From assembly GCA_045545235.1 (NCBI GenBank), contig JAZQAN010000061.1, forward strand, positions 1 through 38,527: a stretch of 38,527 nucleotides of DNA, written 5' to 3'. Of this stretch, positions 32,330 through 38,527 are shown in pieces; position 1 is the first letter of the stretch, and the number at the start of each line of letters is the position of its first letter. This DNA is from CAZNKU01 sp045545235. Its GTDB lineage: Bacteria; Bacillota; Clostridia; Monoglobales; Firm-18. The position numbers and the translations under genes were made by a program. The notes below the pieces were generated by a model that was not told the DNA's origin, did no database searches, and saw only the letters and a program-made list of their open reading frames with translations.

Positions 32330-33189
32330 TGGACGGTATTATAAATATTTACAAGCCCGTTGGTATGACTTCCCACGATGTGGTAAACAGAGTAAGAAGA
32401 ATTGCCGGTACAAAAAAAGTGGGGCATACGGGAACTTTGGATCCTGATGCTGAAGGCGTTTTGCCTGTTTGCATTAACCGCGGTACAAAGGTTGCAGATA
32501 TGCTTACTGTATCGGATAAGCGATATACCGCACAGTTCAGGCTTGGTATTACAACCGATACTCTTGACATAGGAGGCAATGTTCTTACTGAACATACCGT
32601 TGATGTTACAAAAAATCAGATTATTGATGCAATTAAAAGCTTTGAGGGTAAAATTGAGCAGATTCCGCCTATGTATTCTGCAATTAAAATTGGCGGAAGA
32701 AAGCTTTGCGACCTTGCCCGTAAGGGAATTGAGGTGGAACGTAAGGCTCGTCAGGTTGAAATTTATGAAATTAATATACTTGATGTAAAGGATAATACCT
32801 TTACTGTTGATGTGAAATGTTCAAAGGGAACCTACATCCGCACTCTTGGCAGTGATATAGGCGAAAAGCTTGGTTGCGGTGCTGTTATGACACGTCTTGT
32901 ACGCACACAAAGCTCTATATTTGAAGTTGCCAATTCTGTAAAGCTTGATGACTTAACACCTGAAAATTACCAAAATTACGTTATTTCTGCAGAAAGTTTG
33001 TTTGACTGTGAAAAAATAACTGTAAAAGGTAAGGTGCTTGAAAAGGTGTTGAACGGAAATGCAATTCCATATGAGGGCGAAGAGGGCAGACAGTACAAGG
33101 TTTATGATGAAAACGGCAGGTTTTTATGCCTTTCGCGTATGACAGAAGGTATGCTTAAGGTTGAAATAATGTTTTATATCGGGGAATAA
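32329..33189 (+). CDS. truB: tRNA pseudouridine(55) synthase
   Basis: TruB makes pseudouridine 55 in the T-arm of tRNAs. Family motifs are INIYKPVGMTSHDVV, the catalytic Asp in HTGTLDPDAEGVLPV, QIPPMYSAIKIGGRKLCDLAR, and CSKGTYIRTLGSDIGEKLG, followed by the C-terminal domain. The start is GTG 32329, overlapping the nrnA stop by one base. The length of 286 residues is usual. Confidence 0.96.
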   Translation: MDGIINIYKPVGMTSHDVVNRVRRIAGTKKVGHTGTLDPDAEGVLPVCINRGTKVADMLTVSDKRYTAQFRLGITTDTLDIGGNVLTEHTVDVTKNQIIDAIKSFEGKIEQIPPMYSAIKIGGRKLCDLARKGIEVERKARQVEIYEINILDVKDNTFTVDVKCSKGTYIRTLGSDIGEKLGCGAVMTRLVRTQSSIFEVANSVKLDDLTPENYQNYVISAESLFDCEKITVKGKVLEKVLNGNAIPYEGEEGRQYKVYDENGRFLCLSRMTEGMLKVEIMFYIGE

Positions 33190-33191
33190 CA

Positions 33192-34091
33192 ATGGAAATA
33201 TTAAGTAATAATGATGTGCTTCCGAAGGGGCTTGCAATAGCTCTTGGTGCCTTTGACGGTATTCATATAGGGCACAGAAAGTTAATTGAAAACATAGTTG
33301 ATTATTCAAAAGAGCATAACTGTAAGTCGTGCGTTTATACATTTGATACCCTGCCTTCAGGTGCAAGGTATATAAATGACAGCAGTCAGCGTATTGCAAT
33401 TTTTGAAAGTCTTGGTGTTGATTACCTGTACATTCAGAGGTTTGATGAAAACTTCAGGTGTACATCAGCAAAGGGCTTTATGGATAAGTTTATTAAGGAT
33501 GCATCTTACGTTACGGTTGGCTTTAACTTCCGTTTCGGCAAGGGAAGAGAGGGAAATACCGGACTTCTTAAGGACTATTGTTCTCAAAATGGTACAGTTA
33601 TTCATATTCAGGAGCCTGTGTACTTTGGTGATGAGATTGTGAGCAGTACCAAAATACGCGGATACATTGAGGAAAGCAATTTCAAAACCGCAGGGAAAAT
33701 GCTTGGACGTGATTTTTGCGTAAGGGGAGAGGTTGTTCACGGAGATGAAATAGGCAGAACAATGGGTTTTCCTACTGCCAATATCTGTGTGGATGAAAGA
33801 CGTATAATGCCCGGTGAAGGTGTGTATGCTACTGTTACGGAATATAATGGCATAAAGTACTCTTCCATAACAAACTACGGCGGAAAGCCTACCTTTAAAA
33901 ATAATAAAATTTTACTTGAAACAAATATTTTTGATTTTAATGAAGATTTATATGGAAAAACAATTTCTGTATACTTTGTTGAAAAGCTTCGTGACATACA
34001 GGGCTTTGAGTCAAAAGACTGCCTTACGGCCCAGCTTTTGGAGGACAAAAATAAAAGTTTGAAAATTTTAAAAAAATATCTTTACAAATGA
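33192..34091 (+). CDS. ribF: Bifunctional riboflavin kinase/FMN adenylyltransferase
   Basis: RibF makes FMN and FAD from riboflavin. The N-terminal nucleotidyltransferase domain shows ALGAFDGIHIGHRKLI and, later, VGFNFRFGKGREG and VSSTKIRGYI. The C-terminal flavokinase domain has GRTMGFPTANI and the YATVTEYNGIKY and LLETNIFDFNEDLYGK segments. It is 299 residues long and starts two bases after truB with a weak ribosome binding site, suggesting coupling. Its last codons overlap the -35 box of the rpsO promoter. Confidence 0.95.
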   Translation: MEILSNNDVLPKGLAIALGAFDGIHIGHRKLIENIVDYSKEHNCKSCVYTFDTLPSGARYINDSSQRIAIFESLGVDYLYIQRFDENFRCTSAKGFMDKFIKDASYVTVGFNFRFGKGREGNTGLLKDYCSQNGTVIHIQEPVYFGDEIVSSTKIRGYIEESNFKTAGKMLGRDFCVRGEVVHGDEIGRTMGFPTANICVDERRIMPGEGVYATVTEYNGIKYSSITNYGGKPTFKNNKILLETNIFDFNEDLYGKTISVYFVEKLRDIQGFESKDCLTAQLLEDKNKSLKILKKYLYK

Positions 34092-34109
34092 AAAATTATG
34101 TAGTATAAT
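34081..34109 (+). promoter_or_regulatory. Promoter of rpsO
   Basis: TTTACA (34081-34086), inside the end of ribF, and TATAAT (34104-34109) are separated by 17 bases. It gives a leader of about 80 bases before rpsO. Confidence 0.7.
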
Positions 34110-34115
34110 ATAAAA

Positions 34116-34197
34116 GCTAATGCTGGGTTTCAGGATAATGTTCCACACAACTGATGCTCGGGTTATGCGTAAAAATATAAGTGGAGGTGAAAGCACT
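34116..34197 (+). promoter_or_regulatory. rpsO leader, possible S15 autoregulatory region
   Basis: The transcribed leader contains the similar blocks TAATGCTGGGTT and TGATGCTCGGGTTA and several small self-complementary pieces (CAG..CTG, GGA..TCC). S15 is known to repress its own translation through leader RNAs of different shapes in different bacteria. I could not derive one clear structure. Confidence 0.35.
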
Positions 34198-34461
34198 ATG
34201 ATGAAGGAAGTAAAGCAGGAAATTATCGCAAATTACAAATTGCATGATACTGATACAGGTTCTCCTGAAGTTCAGATCGCTATACTTACTGAAAGAATCA
34301 ACCATCTTAACGAACATCTTAAGATTAACAAGAAGGACCATCACTCAAGAAGAGGTCTTTTGAAAATGGTTGGTCAGAGACGTGGTCTTTTGAACTATCT
34401 TATGAAAAAAGATATCGAAAGATACAGAGCAATTGTTGCTAAATGTAACTTGAGAAAATAG
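34198..34461 (+). CDS. rpsO: 30S ribosomal protein S15
   Basis: S15 binds the 16S rRNA central domain. The start at ATG 34198 has GGAGGTG eight bases upstream; ATG 34201 is equally plausible and loses one residue. The 87-residue product shows the family segments HDTDTGSPEVQIAILTERINH, KKDHHSRRGLLKMVGQRR and LLNYLMKKDIERYR. The frame extends upstream to 34120 through the leader but without a ribosome binding site. rpsO-pnp order is conserved widely. Confidence 0.97.
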   Translation: MMKEVKQEIIANYKLHDTDTGSPEVQIAILTERINHLNEHLKINKKDHHSRRGLLKMVGQRRGLLNYLMKKDIERYRAIVAKCNLRK

Positions 34462-34472
34462 TTTGCAAAAAT

Positions 34473-34503
34473 GGGTTGTAAAATTGGTTTTACAACCCTT
34501 TTT
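34473..34503 (+). terminator. Terminator of rpsO
   Basis: GGGTTGTAAAA (34473-34483) and TTTTACAACCC (34488-34498) form a perfect 11-pair stem with loop TTGG, followed by TTTTT. The T-tract overlaps a second palindrome, TTTTTCCTA-cggga-TAGGAAAAA (34499-34521). Confidence 0.9.
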
Positions 34504-34540
34504 CCTACGGGATAGGAAAAATTGCTTCGGAATGGACAAG

Positions 34541-34633
34541 TTATTTTTACATCCCTTTAGGCAAGGGAGCCTTTGGTGCGTGAAAAAATAAAAAATCTCT
34601 TTTTGCGGTCCGGACTATTTTTACATCCCTTTT
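34541..34633 (+). repeat. Direct repeat upstream of pnp
   Basis: TATTTTTACATCCCTTT occurs twice (from 34542 and from 34616), each preceded by GGAC within a few bases. The stretch between includes a fragment like the dispersed repeat at 441-493 (AAGGGAGCCTTTGG). The second copy provides the likely -35 region of the pnp promoter. Confidence 0.6.
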
Positions 34634-34646
34634 CCTATGGTATACT
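34620..34646 (+). promoter_or_regulatory. Candidate promoter of pnp
   Basis: TATACT (34641-34646) is a good -10 box. The -35 box is either TTTACA (34620-34625, 15-base spacer) or TTTTTA (34618-34623, 17-base spacer), both inside a direct repeat. Confidence 0.5.
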
Positions 34647-34658
34647 ATGAGGCTGAGG

Positions 34659-34707
34659 TTAGCAGTTAATTATGTGTATTGCACAAGTACATATAATTAA
34701 GTGCTAA
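34659..34707 (+). promoter_or_regulatory. Long hairpin in the pnp leader
   Basis: TTAGCAGTTAATTATGTGTA (34659-34678) pairs with TACATATAATTAAGTGCTAA (34688-34707) over 20 positions with one mismatch, leaving a nine-base loop. GAGGC and GCCTC (34649-34653, 34713-34717) could extend it. In Escherichia coli the pnp leader hairpin is cut by RNase III and mediates repression by PNPase; a similar role is inferred here. There is no T-tract, so it is not a terminator. Confidence 0.7.
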
Positions 34708-34750
34708 ATGATGCCTCGTAAAATAATAAAAAATTTGGAGGTAATTTAAA

Positions 34751-36835
34751 ATGGCATTCAGACAGTTTGAAACTACCGTTGCAGGTAGAAAGCTTGTTGT
34801 AGAAACAGGTAAAATGGCTCAGCTTTCCAATGGTTCATGCGTTGTAAGATACGGTGACACAGTTGTTATGACTAACGTAACAGCTTCGGACAAGCCTCGT
34901 GAGGGTGTTGATTTCTTCCCTCTTTCTGTTGACTACGAAGAAAAACTTTATTCAGTTGGTAAAATCCCCGGCGGTTTTACAAAAAGAGAAGGTAAACCTT
35001 CTGACAAGGCTATTCTTACAAGCCGTGTTATTGACAGACCTATCCGTCCTTTGTTCCCTAAGGACCTTAGAAACGACGTTTCTATCGTTTCTACAGTTCT
35101 TTGCGTAGAGCAGGACAACCTTCCTGAATTCGGCGCTATGATGGGTACTGCTATTGCTATTGCAATTTCTGACATTCCTTTCAACGGTCCTGTTGCAAGT
35201 GTATTTGTTGGTATTGTTGACGGTGAATTTGTAATTAACCCAACAGCAGCACAAAGAGAAGTAAGTCAGCTTAATATGACTGTTTCAGGTACACGCGAAA
35301 AGGTTTGTATGATTGAAGCAGGTGCTAAGGAAGTTCCTGATGATGTTGTTTACGATGCAATTATGCTTGCTCACGAAGAAATTAAAAAGCTTTGTGATTT
35401 TGTTGATGAAATTGCAGATGCAGTAGGCAAAAAGGAAAAGATTAAATATGAAGCTTTCGACATCAACCACGATTTGTATGACGATGTTGAAAGAGTTGCT
35501 ATTGATGACATCAAACACGCTCTTGACACAGATGACAAGAAAATCCGTGATGCAAGAATGTTGGTTGTTGAAGAAAAGCTTGCTGAAGAGCTTGCTGAAA
35601 AATATGAAAACTATGACAGTGAAATAGGCGAAGTTCTTTACAAAATGCAGAAGAACATCGTAAGAAGCTGGCTTAAGGATGAACACAAGCGTGTAGATGG
35701 CCGTGGTATTGATGATATCCGTCCTTTAAGTGCTGAAGTTGGTTTGCTTCCACGTGTACACGGTTCAGGTATGTTCACAAGAGGTCAGACTCAGGTTCTT
35801 ACTGTTGCTACTTTGGGTGCTCTTGGTGATGCACAGAAGCTTGACGGTCTTGACGAAGCTGAACAGAACAAGAGATACATCCACCACTATAACTTCCCAT
35901 CATACTCTGTTGGTGAAACAAAGCCATCAAGAGGTCCCGGCAGACGTGAAGTTGGTCACGGTGCTTTGGCTGAACGTGCTTTGGAACCTGTAATTCCTTC
36001 AGAGGATGAATTCCCATATGCTATCCGTTTGGTTTCAGAAGTTCTTTCTTCAAACGGTTCTACTTCACAGGCTTCAGTTTGCGGAAGTACATTGGCTCTT
36101 ATGGATGCAGGTGTTCCTATTAAGGCTCCTGTAGCAGGTATTTCTGTTGGTCTTATTGACGAAGGCGACAGCTTTATGACTATGCTTGACATTCAGGGTC
36201 TTGAAGACTTCCACGGCGATATGGACTTTAAAGTAGCAGGTACTAAAGACGGTATCACAGCTATTCAGATGGACCTTAAGATTGACGGTCTTACTCCTGC
36301 AATTATCCGTGAAGCTTTTGCAAAGACAAAGGCTGCACGTATCAAGATTATTGACGAGGTTCTTCTTAAGGCTATTGATACTCCAAGAGCTGACCTTTCT
36401 GCTTATGCTCCAAGAGTTGAAACTATGTATATTGACCCTGAAAAGATAAGAGATGTTATCGGTTCAGGCGGTAAGACAATTCAGAAGATTATCGCTGATA
36501 CAGGCGTTAAGATTGACATTGACGACGACGGCAGAGTTCTTATTATGTCTGTTGACGGTCCATCACTTCAAATGGCTAAAGATATTATTACAGGCATTGT
36601 TAAGGAACCTGAACCGGGTGAAGTTTATGTTGGTACAGTAACAAGACTTATGCAGTTTGGTGCATTTGTTGAAATTCTTCCCGGTAAGGAAGGTCTTGTA
36701 CACATTTCAAAGCTTGCACAGGAACGTGTTGAAAAGGTTGAAGACGTTGTTAACGTAGGCGATGAAATTAAGGTTAAGGTTATTGAAATTGATGATAAGG
36801 GAAGAATTAATCTTTCCAAGAAAGATGCTGAATAA
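34751..36835 (+). CDS. pnp: Polyribonucleotide nucleotidyltransferase (PNPase)
   Basis: PNPase degrades RNA from the 3' end by phosphorolysis. The 694-residue protein has two RNase PH domains (first with GGFTKREGKPSDKAILTSR, second with the catalytic core EVLSSNGSTSQASVCGSTLALMDAGVP), an intervening helical domain, a KH domain (VIGSGGKTIQKI), and an S1 domain (VGTVTRLMQFGAFVEILPGKEGLVHIS). TTTGGAGGTAA lies before the ATG. The C-terminus stops right after S1. It is preceded by the leader hairpin and followed by its own terminator. Confidence 0.98.
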   Translation: MAFRQFETTVAGRKLVVETGKMAQLSNGSCVVRYGDTVVMTNVTASDKPREGVDFFPLSVDYEEKLYSVGKIPGGFTKREGKPSDKAILTSRVIDRPIRPLFPKDLRNDVSIVSTVLCVEQDNLPEFGAMMGTAIAIAISDIPFNGPVASVFVGIVDGEFVINPTAAQREVSQLNMTVSGTREKVCMIEAGAKEVPDDVVYDAIMLAHEEIKKLCDFVDEIADAVGKKEKIKYEAFDINHDLYDDVERVAIDDIKHALDTDDKKIRDARMLVVEEKLAEELAEKYENYDSEIGEVLYKMQKNIVRSWLKDEHKRVDGRGIDDIRPLSAEVGLLPRVHGSGMFTRGQTQVLTVATLGALGDAQKLDGLDEAEQNKRYIHHYNFPSYSVGETKPSRGPGRREVGHGALAERALEPVIPSEDEFPYAIRLVSEVLSSNGSTSQASVCGSTLALMDAGVPIKAPVAGISVGLIDEGDSFMTMLDIQGLEDFHGDMDFKVAGTKDGITAIQMDLKIDGLTPAIIREAFAKTKAARIKIIDEVLLKAIDTPRADLSAYAPRVETMYIDPEKIRDVIGSGGKTIQKIIADTGVKIDIDDDGRVLIMSVDGPSLQMAKDIITGIVKEPEPGEVYVGTVTRLMQFGAFVEILPGKEGLVHISKLAQERVEKVEDVVNVGDEIKVKVIEIDDKGRINLSKKDAE

Positions 36836-36843
36836 TTAAATAG

Positions 36844-36877
36844 AAAATCCGACTTTGTAGTAAGGTCGGATTTTTTG
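36844..36877 (+). terminator. Terminator of pnp
   Basis: AAATCCGAC (36845-36853) and GTCGGATTT (36865-36873) form a nine-pair stem with a T-tract. Confidence 0.85.
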
Positions 36878-36902
36878 TCCAAATTTATACCGGAGGTGGA
36901 CT

Positions 36903-37445
36903 ATGATGAATCCATGGCACGACTTTGAAAAAGAAAGAGTAACACCTGAACGTTTTGTAAGTCTTATTGAAATTCCGAAAAAATGTCACAAAAAATATGA
37001 GCTTGACAAAAAAACAGGGCTTATACGTCTTGACAGAATTTTGTTTACTTCAACACATTATCCGCAAAACTACGGGTTTATTCCGCTTACGCTTTCCGAT
37101 GACGGAGACCCTTTGGATGTTTTGGTTTTGTGTCAGGAAGAGCTTGATATTTTAACAATTGTTGACTGTTATCCTATTGGTGTGCTTAAAATGACTGATG
37201 ATAACGAAACTGATGAAAAGATTATTGCTATTCCTTATTCTGACCCGTCACTTAATATGTATAATGACATTTCCGAGCTTCCAAAGCATCAGTTTGATGA
37301 AATCAAGCACTTTTTTGAAGTGTATAAGATGCTTGAAGAAAAGGTTACGGTTGTTGATGAAATTTGTGGCAGAGAAGAGGCTTTGAAGGTTATTCAAAAT
37401 TGTATTGATGCCTATGATACAAACGTGCGAAAGTATTTAAAATAG
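36903..37445 (+). CDS. ppa: Inorganic pyrophosphatase (family I)
   Basis: The enzyme hydrolyses pyrophosphate to phosphate and pulls biosynthetic reactions forward. The family I signature DDGDPLDVLVL holds the metal-binding Asp residues, preceded by YELDKKTGLIRLDR and HYPQNYGFIP, and followed by DEKIIAIP. At 180 residues the length is typical. GGAGG is six bases before ATG 36903; ATG 36906 is also usable. No promoter is clear in the 67-base gap after pnp, so some read-through is possible. An amidohydrolase gene follows by 11 bases. Confidence 0.95.
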   Translation: MMNPWHDFEKERVTPERFVSLIEIPKKCHKKYELDKKTGLIRLDRILFTSTHYPQNYGFIPLTLSDDGDPLDVLVLCQEELDILTIVDCYPIGVLKMTDDNETDEKIIAIPYSDPSLNMYNDISELPKHQFDEIKHFFEVYKMLEEKVTVVDEICGREEALKVIQNCIDAYDTNVRKYLK

Positions 37446-37456
37446 CGGTGAATTAA

Positions 37457-38263
37457 ATGATTATAGATTTTCATACACACGTTTTTCCACCGCAAATTGC
37501 GGAAAAAACCTTAAACGTATTAAAGGATAACGTGTACAAAGTAAGAGGTGTAAAGGTTCCTGCCTATACAGAAGGTACTGTTGACAGCTTAAAGGAATCT
37601 ATGGAAAAAAACGGCATTGACATCAGCGTTGTTATGCCAATTGCCACAAGACCGAAGCAGACACCTACCATAAATGAATACGCAGAGAAAATAACAGGCG
37701 GAAACATCATTTCCTTCGGTTCACTTCATCCTTTGCAGGATGACTGGGAACAGGTTATAGAAAATCTTGCCGAAAGAGGCTTTAAGGGCATAAAAATTCA
37801 TCCGCAGTATCAGGATGTGTATGTTGACAGTCCTGAAGTTATAAGGGTGTTGGAAAAGGCAGAAAAGCTTGGGCTTTATACAATGCTTCACGCAGGTGTG
37901 GATATTGGTGTGCCTACATCACAGCTTTGTACACCCAAAAGACTTGCAAAGCTTTTTGACTATGTAAGCGGTAAATATGTTATTGCCGCACATCTTGGCA
38001 GTTTTGAAATGTGGGATGATGTTGAAAAATACCTTGTGAGTACAAATATGCTTTTTGATATTTCATATGCCTGCAGTCATATTGAAAAAGAACAGTTTTT
38101 AAGAATTATAAAAAACCACGGTGCCGATAAAATTTTATATGGCAGTGATTCTCCATGGAAAAGTCAGGCACAACCTTTTGAAGAATTGAAAAAGCTTAAT
38201 CTTTCACAGAAGGAAATGGACCTTATAACACATAAAAATGCAATGAATATACTTGGCTTATAA
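37457..38263 (+). CDS. Amidohydrolase-family TIM-barrel metal enzyme (COG2159-like)
   Basis: The 268-residue protein opens with the metal motif DFHTHVFP, then has GFKGIKIHPQYQ, MLHAGVD (His ligand), VIAAHLGS (His ligand) and the late YGSDSPW (metal Asp). This order fits the amidohydrolase-2 branch, which includes ACMSD-type decarboxylases and hydrolases. The substrate is unknown. It is probably co-transcribed with ppa and is closed by a strong terminator. Confidence 0.85.
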   Translation: MIIDFHTHVFPPQIAEKTLNVLKDNVYKVRGVKVPAYTEGTVDSLKESMEKNGIDISVVMPIATRPKQTPTINEYAEKITGGNIISFGSLHPLQDDWEQVIENLAERGFKGIKIHPQYQDVYVDSPEVIRVLEKAEKLGLYTMLHAGVDIGVPTSQLCTPKRLAKLFDYVSGKYVIAAHLGSFEMWDDVEKYLVSTNMLFDISYACSHIEKEQFLRIIKNHGADKILYGSDSPWKSQAQPFEELKKLNLSQKEMDLITHKNAMNILGL

Positions 38264-38268
38264 AAGAT

Positions 38269-38307
38269 AGACAAAAACAGGTTTATGCTTGTTTTTGTCT
38301 TTTTTTT
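38269..38307 (+). terminator. Terminator of the amidohydrolase gene
   Basis: AGACAAAAACA (38269-38279) and TGTTTTTGTCT (38290-38300) form a perfect 11-pair stem followed by seven T. Confidence 0.85.
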
Positions 38308-38387
38308 ATTGTATAATTAAATAAATAGTTTTTTATTCTGGCTTGATACGAACTATATAAATATGTCGAAGTTTGTCGAAATAAATA

Positions 38388-38412
38388 AAGCCTTCCCCTT
38401 GAGGGGAAGGTG
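38388..38412. repeat. Fragment of a dispersed palindromic repeat
   Basis: GCCTTCCCC-ttga-GGGGAAGGT is an eight- or nine-pair hairpin of the same general kind as the repeat at 441-493. It appears cut short about 15 bases before a possible insertion-sequence end. Confidence 0.5.
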
Positions 38413-38424
38413 AGTATGTTATCA

Positions 38425-38527
38425 TTTGAAGTGCAACACTAAATAAAAATAGACAACATAGCAATTTTTGTGTAAAATGAATTTACCACAAAACAATTAA
38501 CACAAAGGAGATTGCTATGTCGTCATA
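38425..38527 (+). mobile_element. Possible left end of an insertion sequence (IS30-like), incomplete
   Basis: From about 38425 the sequence reads TTTGAAGTGCAACACTAAAT, which resembles terminal repeats of IS30-family elements in Firmicutes. A compact promoter follows, TAGACA (38450-38455) and TAAAAT (38473-38478) with 17 bases between, then AAAGGAG and an ATG. ATAGCAATTTTTGTGT (38459-38474) is imperfectly complementary to ACACAAAGGAGATTGCTAT (38500-38518), so the ribosome binding site of the first gene could be masked. The element runs off the window and the assignment rests on the end sequence only. Confidence 0.4.
38517..38527 (+). CDS. Start of a gene cut by the window end (possible transposase)
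   Basis: ATG 38517 has AAAGGAG (38504-38510) six bases upstream and a promoter about 40 bases before it. Only the first three codons (MSS) are inside the window, so the product cannot be identified; the setting suggests a transposase. Confidence 0.45.

Noticed and set aside
34120..34197. N-terminal extension of ribosomal protein S15
   Set aside because: It is in frame, but the extra 26 residues are not S15-like, and GGAGGTG sits just before ATG 34198.
1..38527. Defence system, prophage, secondary-metabolite cluster, tRNA or rRNA genes
   Set aside because: I searched both strands by eye and found no sign of any; apart from small repeats and the right-hand edge, the window is housekeeping and carbon-metabolism genes.

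Overview
The window looks like a low-G+C Gram-positive chromosome, most likely a gut anaerobe of the Clostridia. The evidence is the A+T-rich intergenic DNA, strong AGGAGG-type ribosome binding sites, sigma-A promoters with 17-base spacers, a T-box leader, the Firmicutes order rimP-nusA-ylxR-ylxQ-infB-rbfA-nrnA-truB-ribF-rpsO-pnp, and an LTA-synthase-type enzyme. No rRNA, tRNA, CRISPR array or complete mobile element was found. Most of the sequence is well-packed housekeeping DNA.

Left part (1-13.5 kb): a 5'-truncated YbaK/EbsC protein, a dispersed repeat followed by a 26-residue membrane peptide, then a plus-strand run of PHP phosphoesterase, 4-alpha-glucanotransferase (malQ) and a MurD-type ligase. 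A convergent minus-strand pair (metallo-beta-lactamase-fold hydrolase and AraC regulator) diverges from a GH4 glycosidase (melA-like). Malic enzyme follows. Then comes a small module: a promoter-driven structured RNA, tandem terminators and a 43-residue coiled-coil protein, with copies of one hairpin repeat on both sides. A HAD phosphatase and an MFS transporter form a two-gene operon. A second AraC regulator diverges from an LDH2/MDH2-type oxidoreductase.

Middle (13.5-26.5 kb): a phenylalanine T-box controls pheS-pheT, with a hairpin repeat inserted between the T-box terminator and pheS. After a repeat-rich gap, a minus-strand operon is read from a promoter near 26.45 kb in the order HAD phosphatase, LTA-synthase-like phosphoglycerol transferase, valS, folC, an unknown multi-pass membrane protein, ymdB.

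Right part (26.5-38.5 kb): the translation/RNA operon starts with a hairpin leader before rimP and runs to ribF. rpsO has its own promoter inside the end of ribF, and pnp is preceded by a long leader hairpin. Inorganic pyrophosphatase and an amidohydrolase follow. The window ends in what looks like the left end of an insertion sequence (IS30-like by end sequence), cut off a few bases into its first gene.

No clearly new multi-gene system is visible. The best leads are the structured RNA at about 8979-9122 with its 43-residue neighbour and flanking repeats, the 26-residue membrane peptide, the G+C-rich nested palindrome near 17.6 kb, and the pnp leader hairpin.
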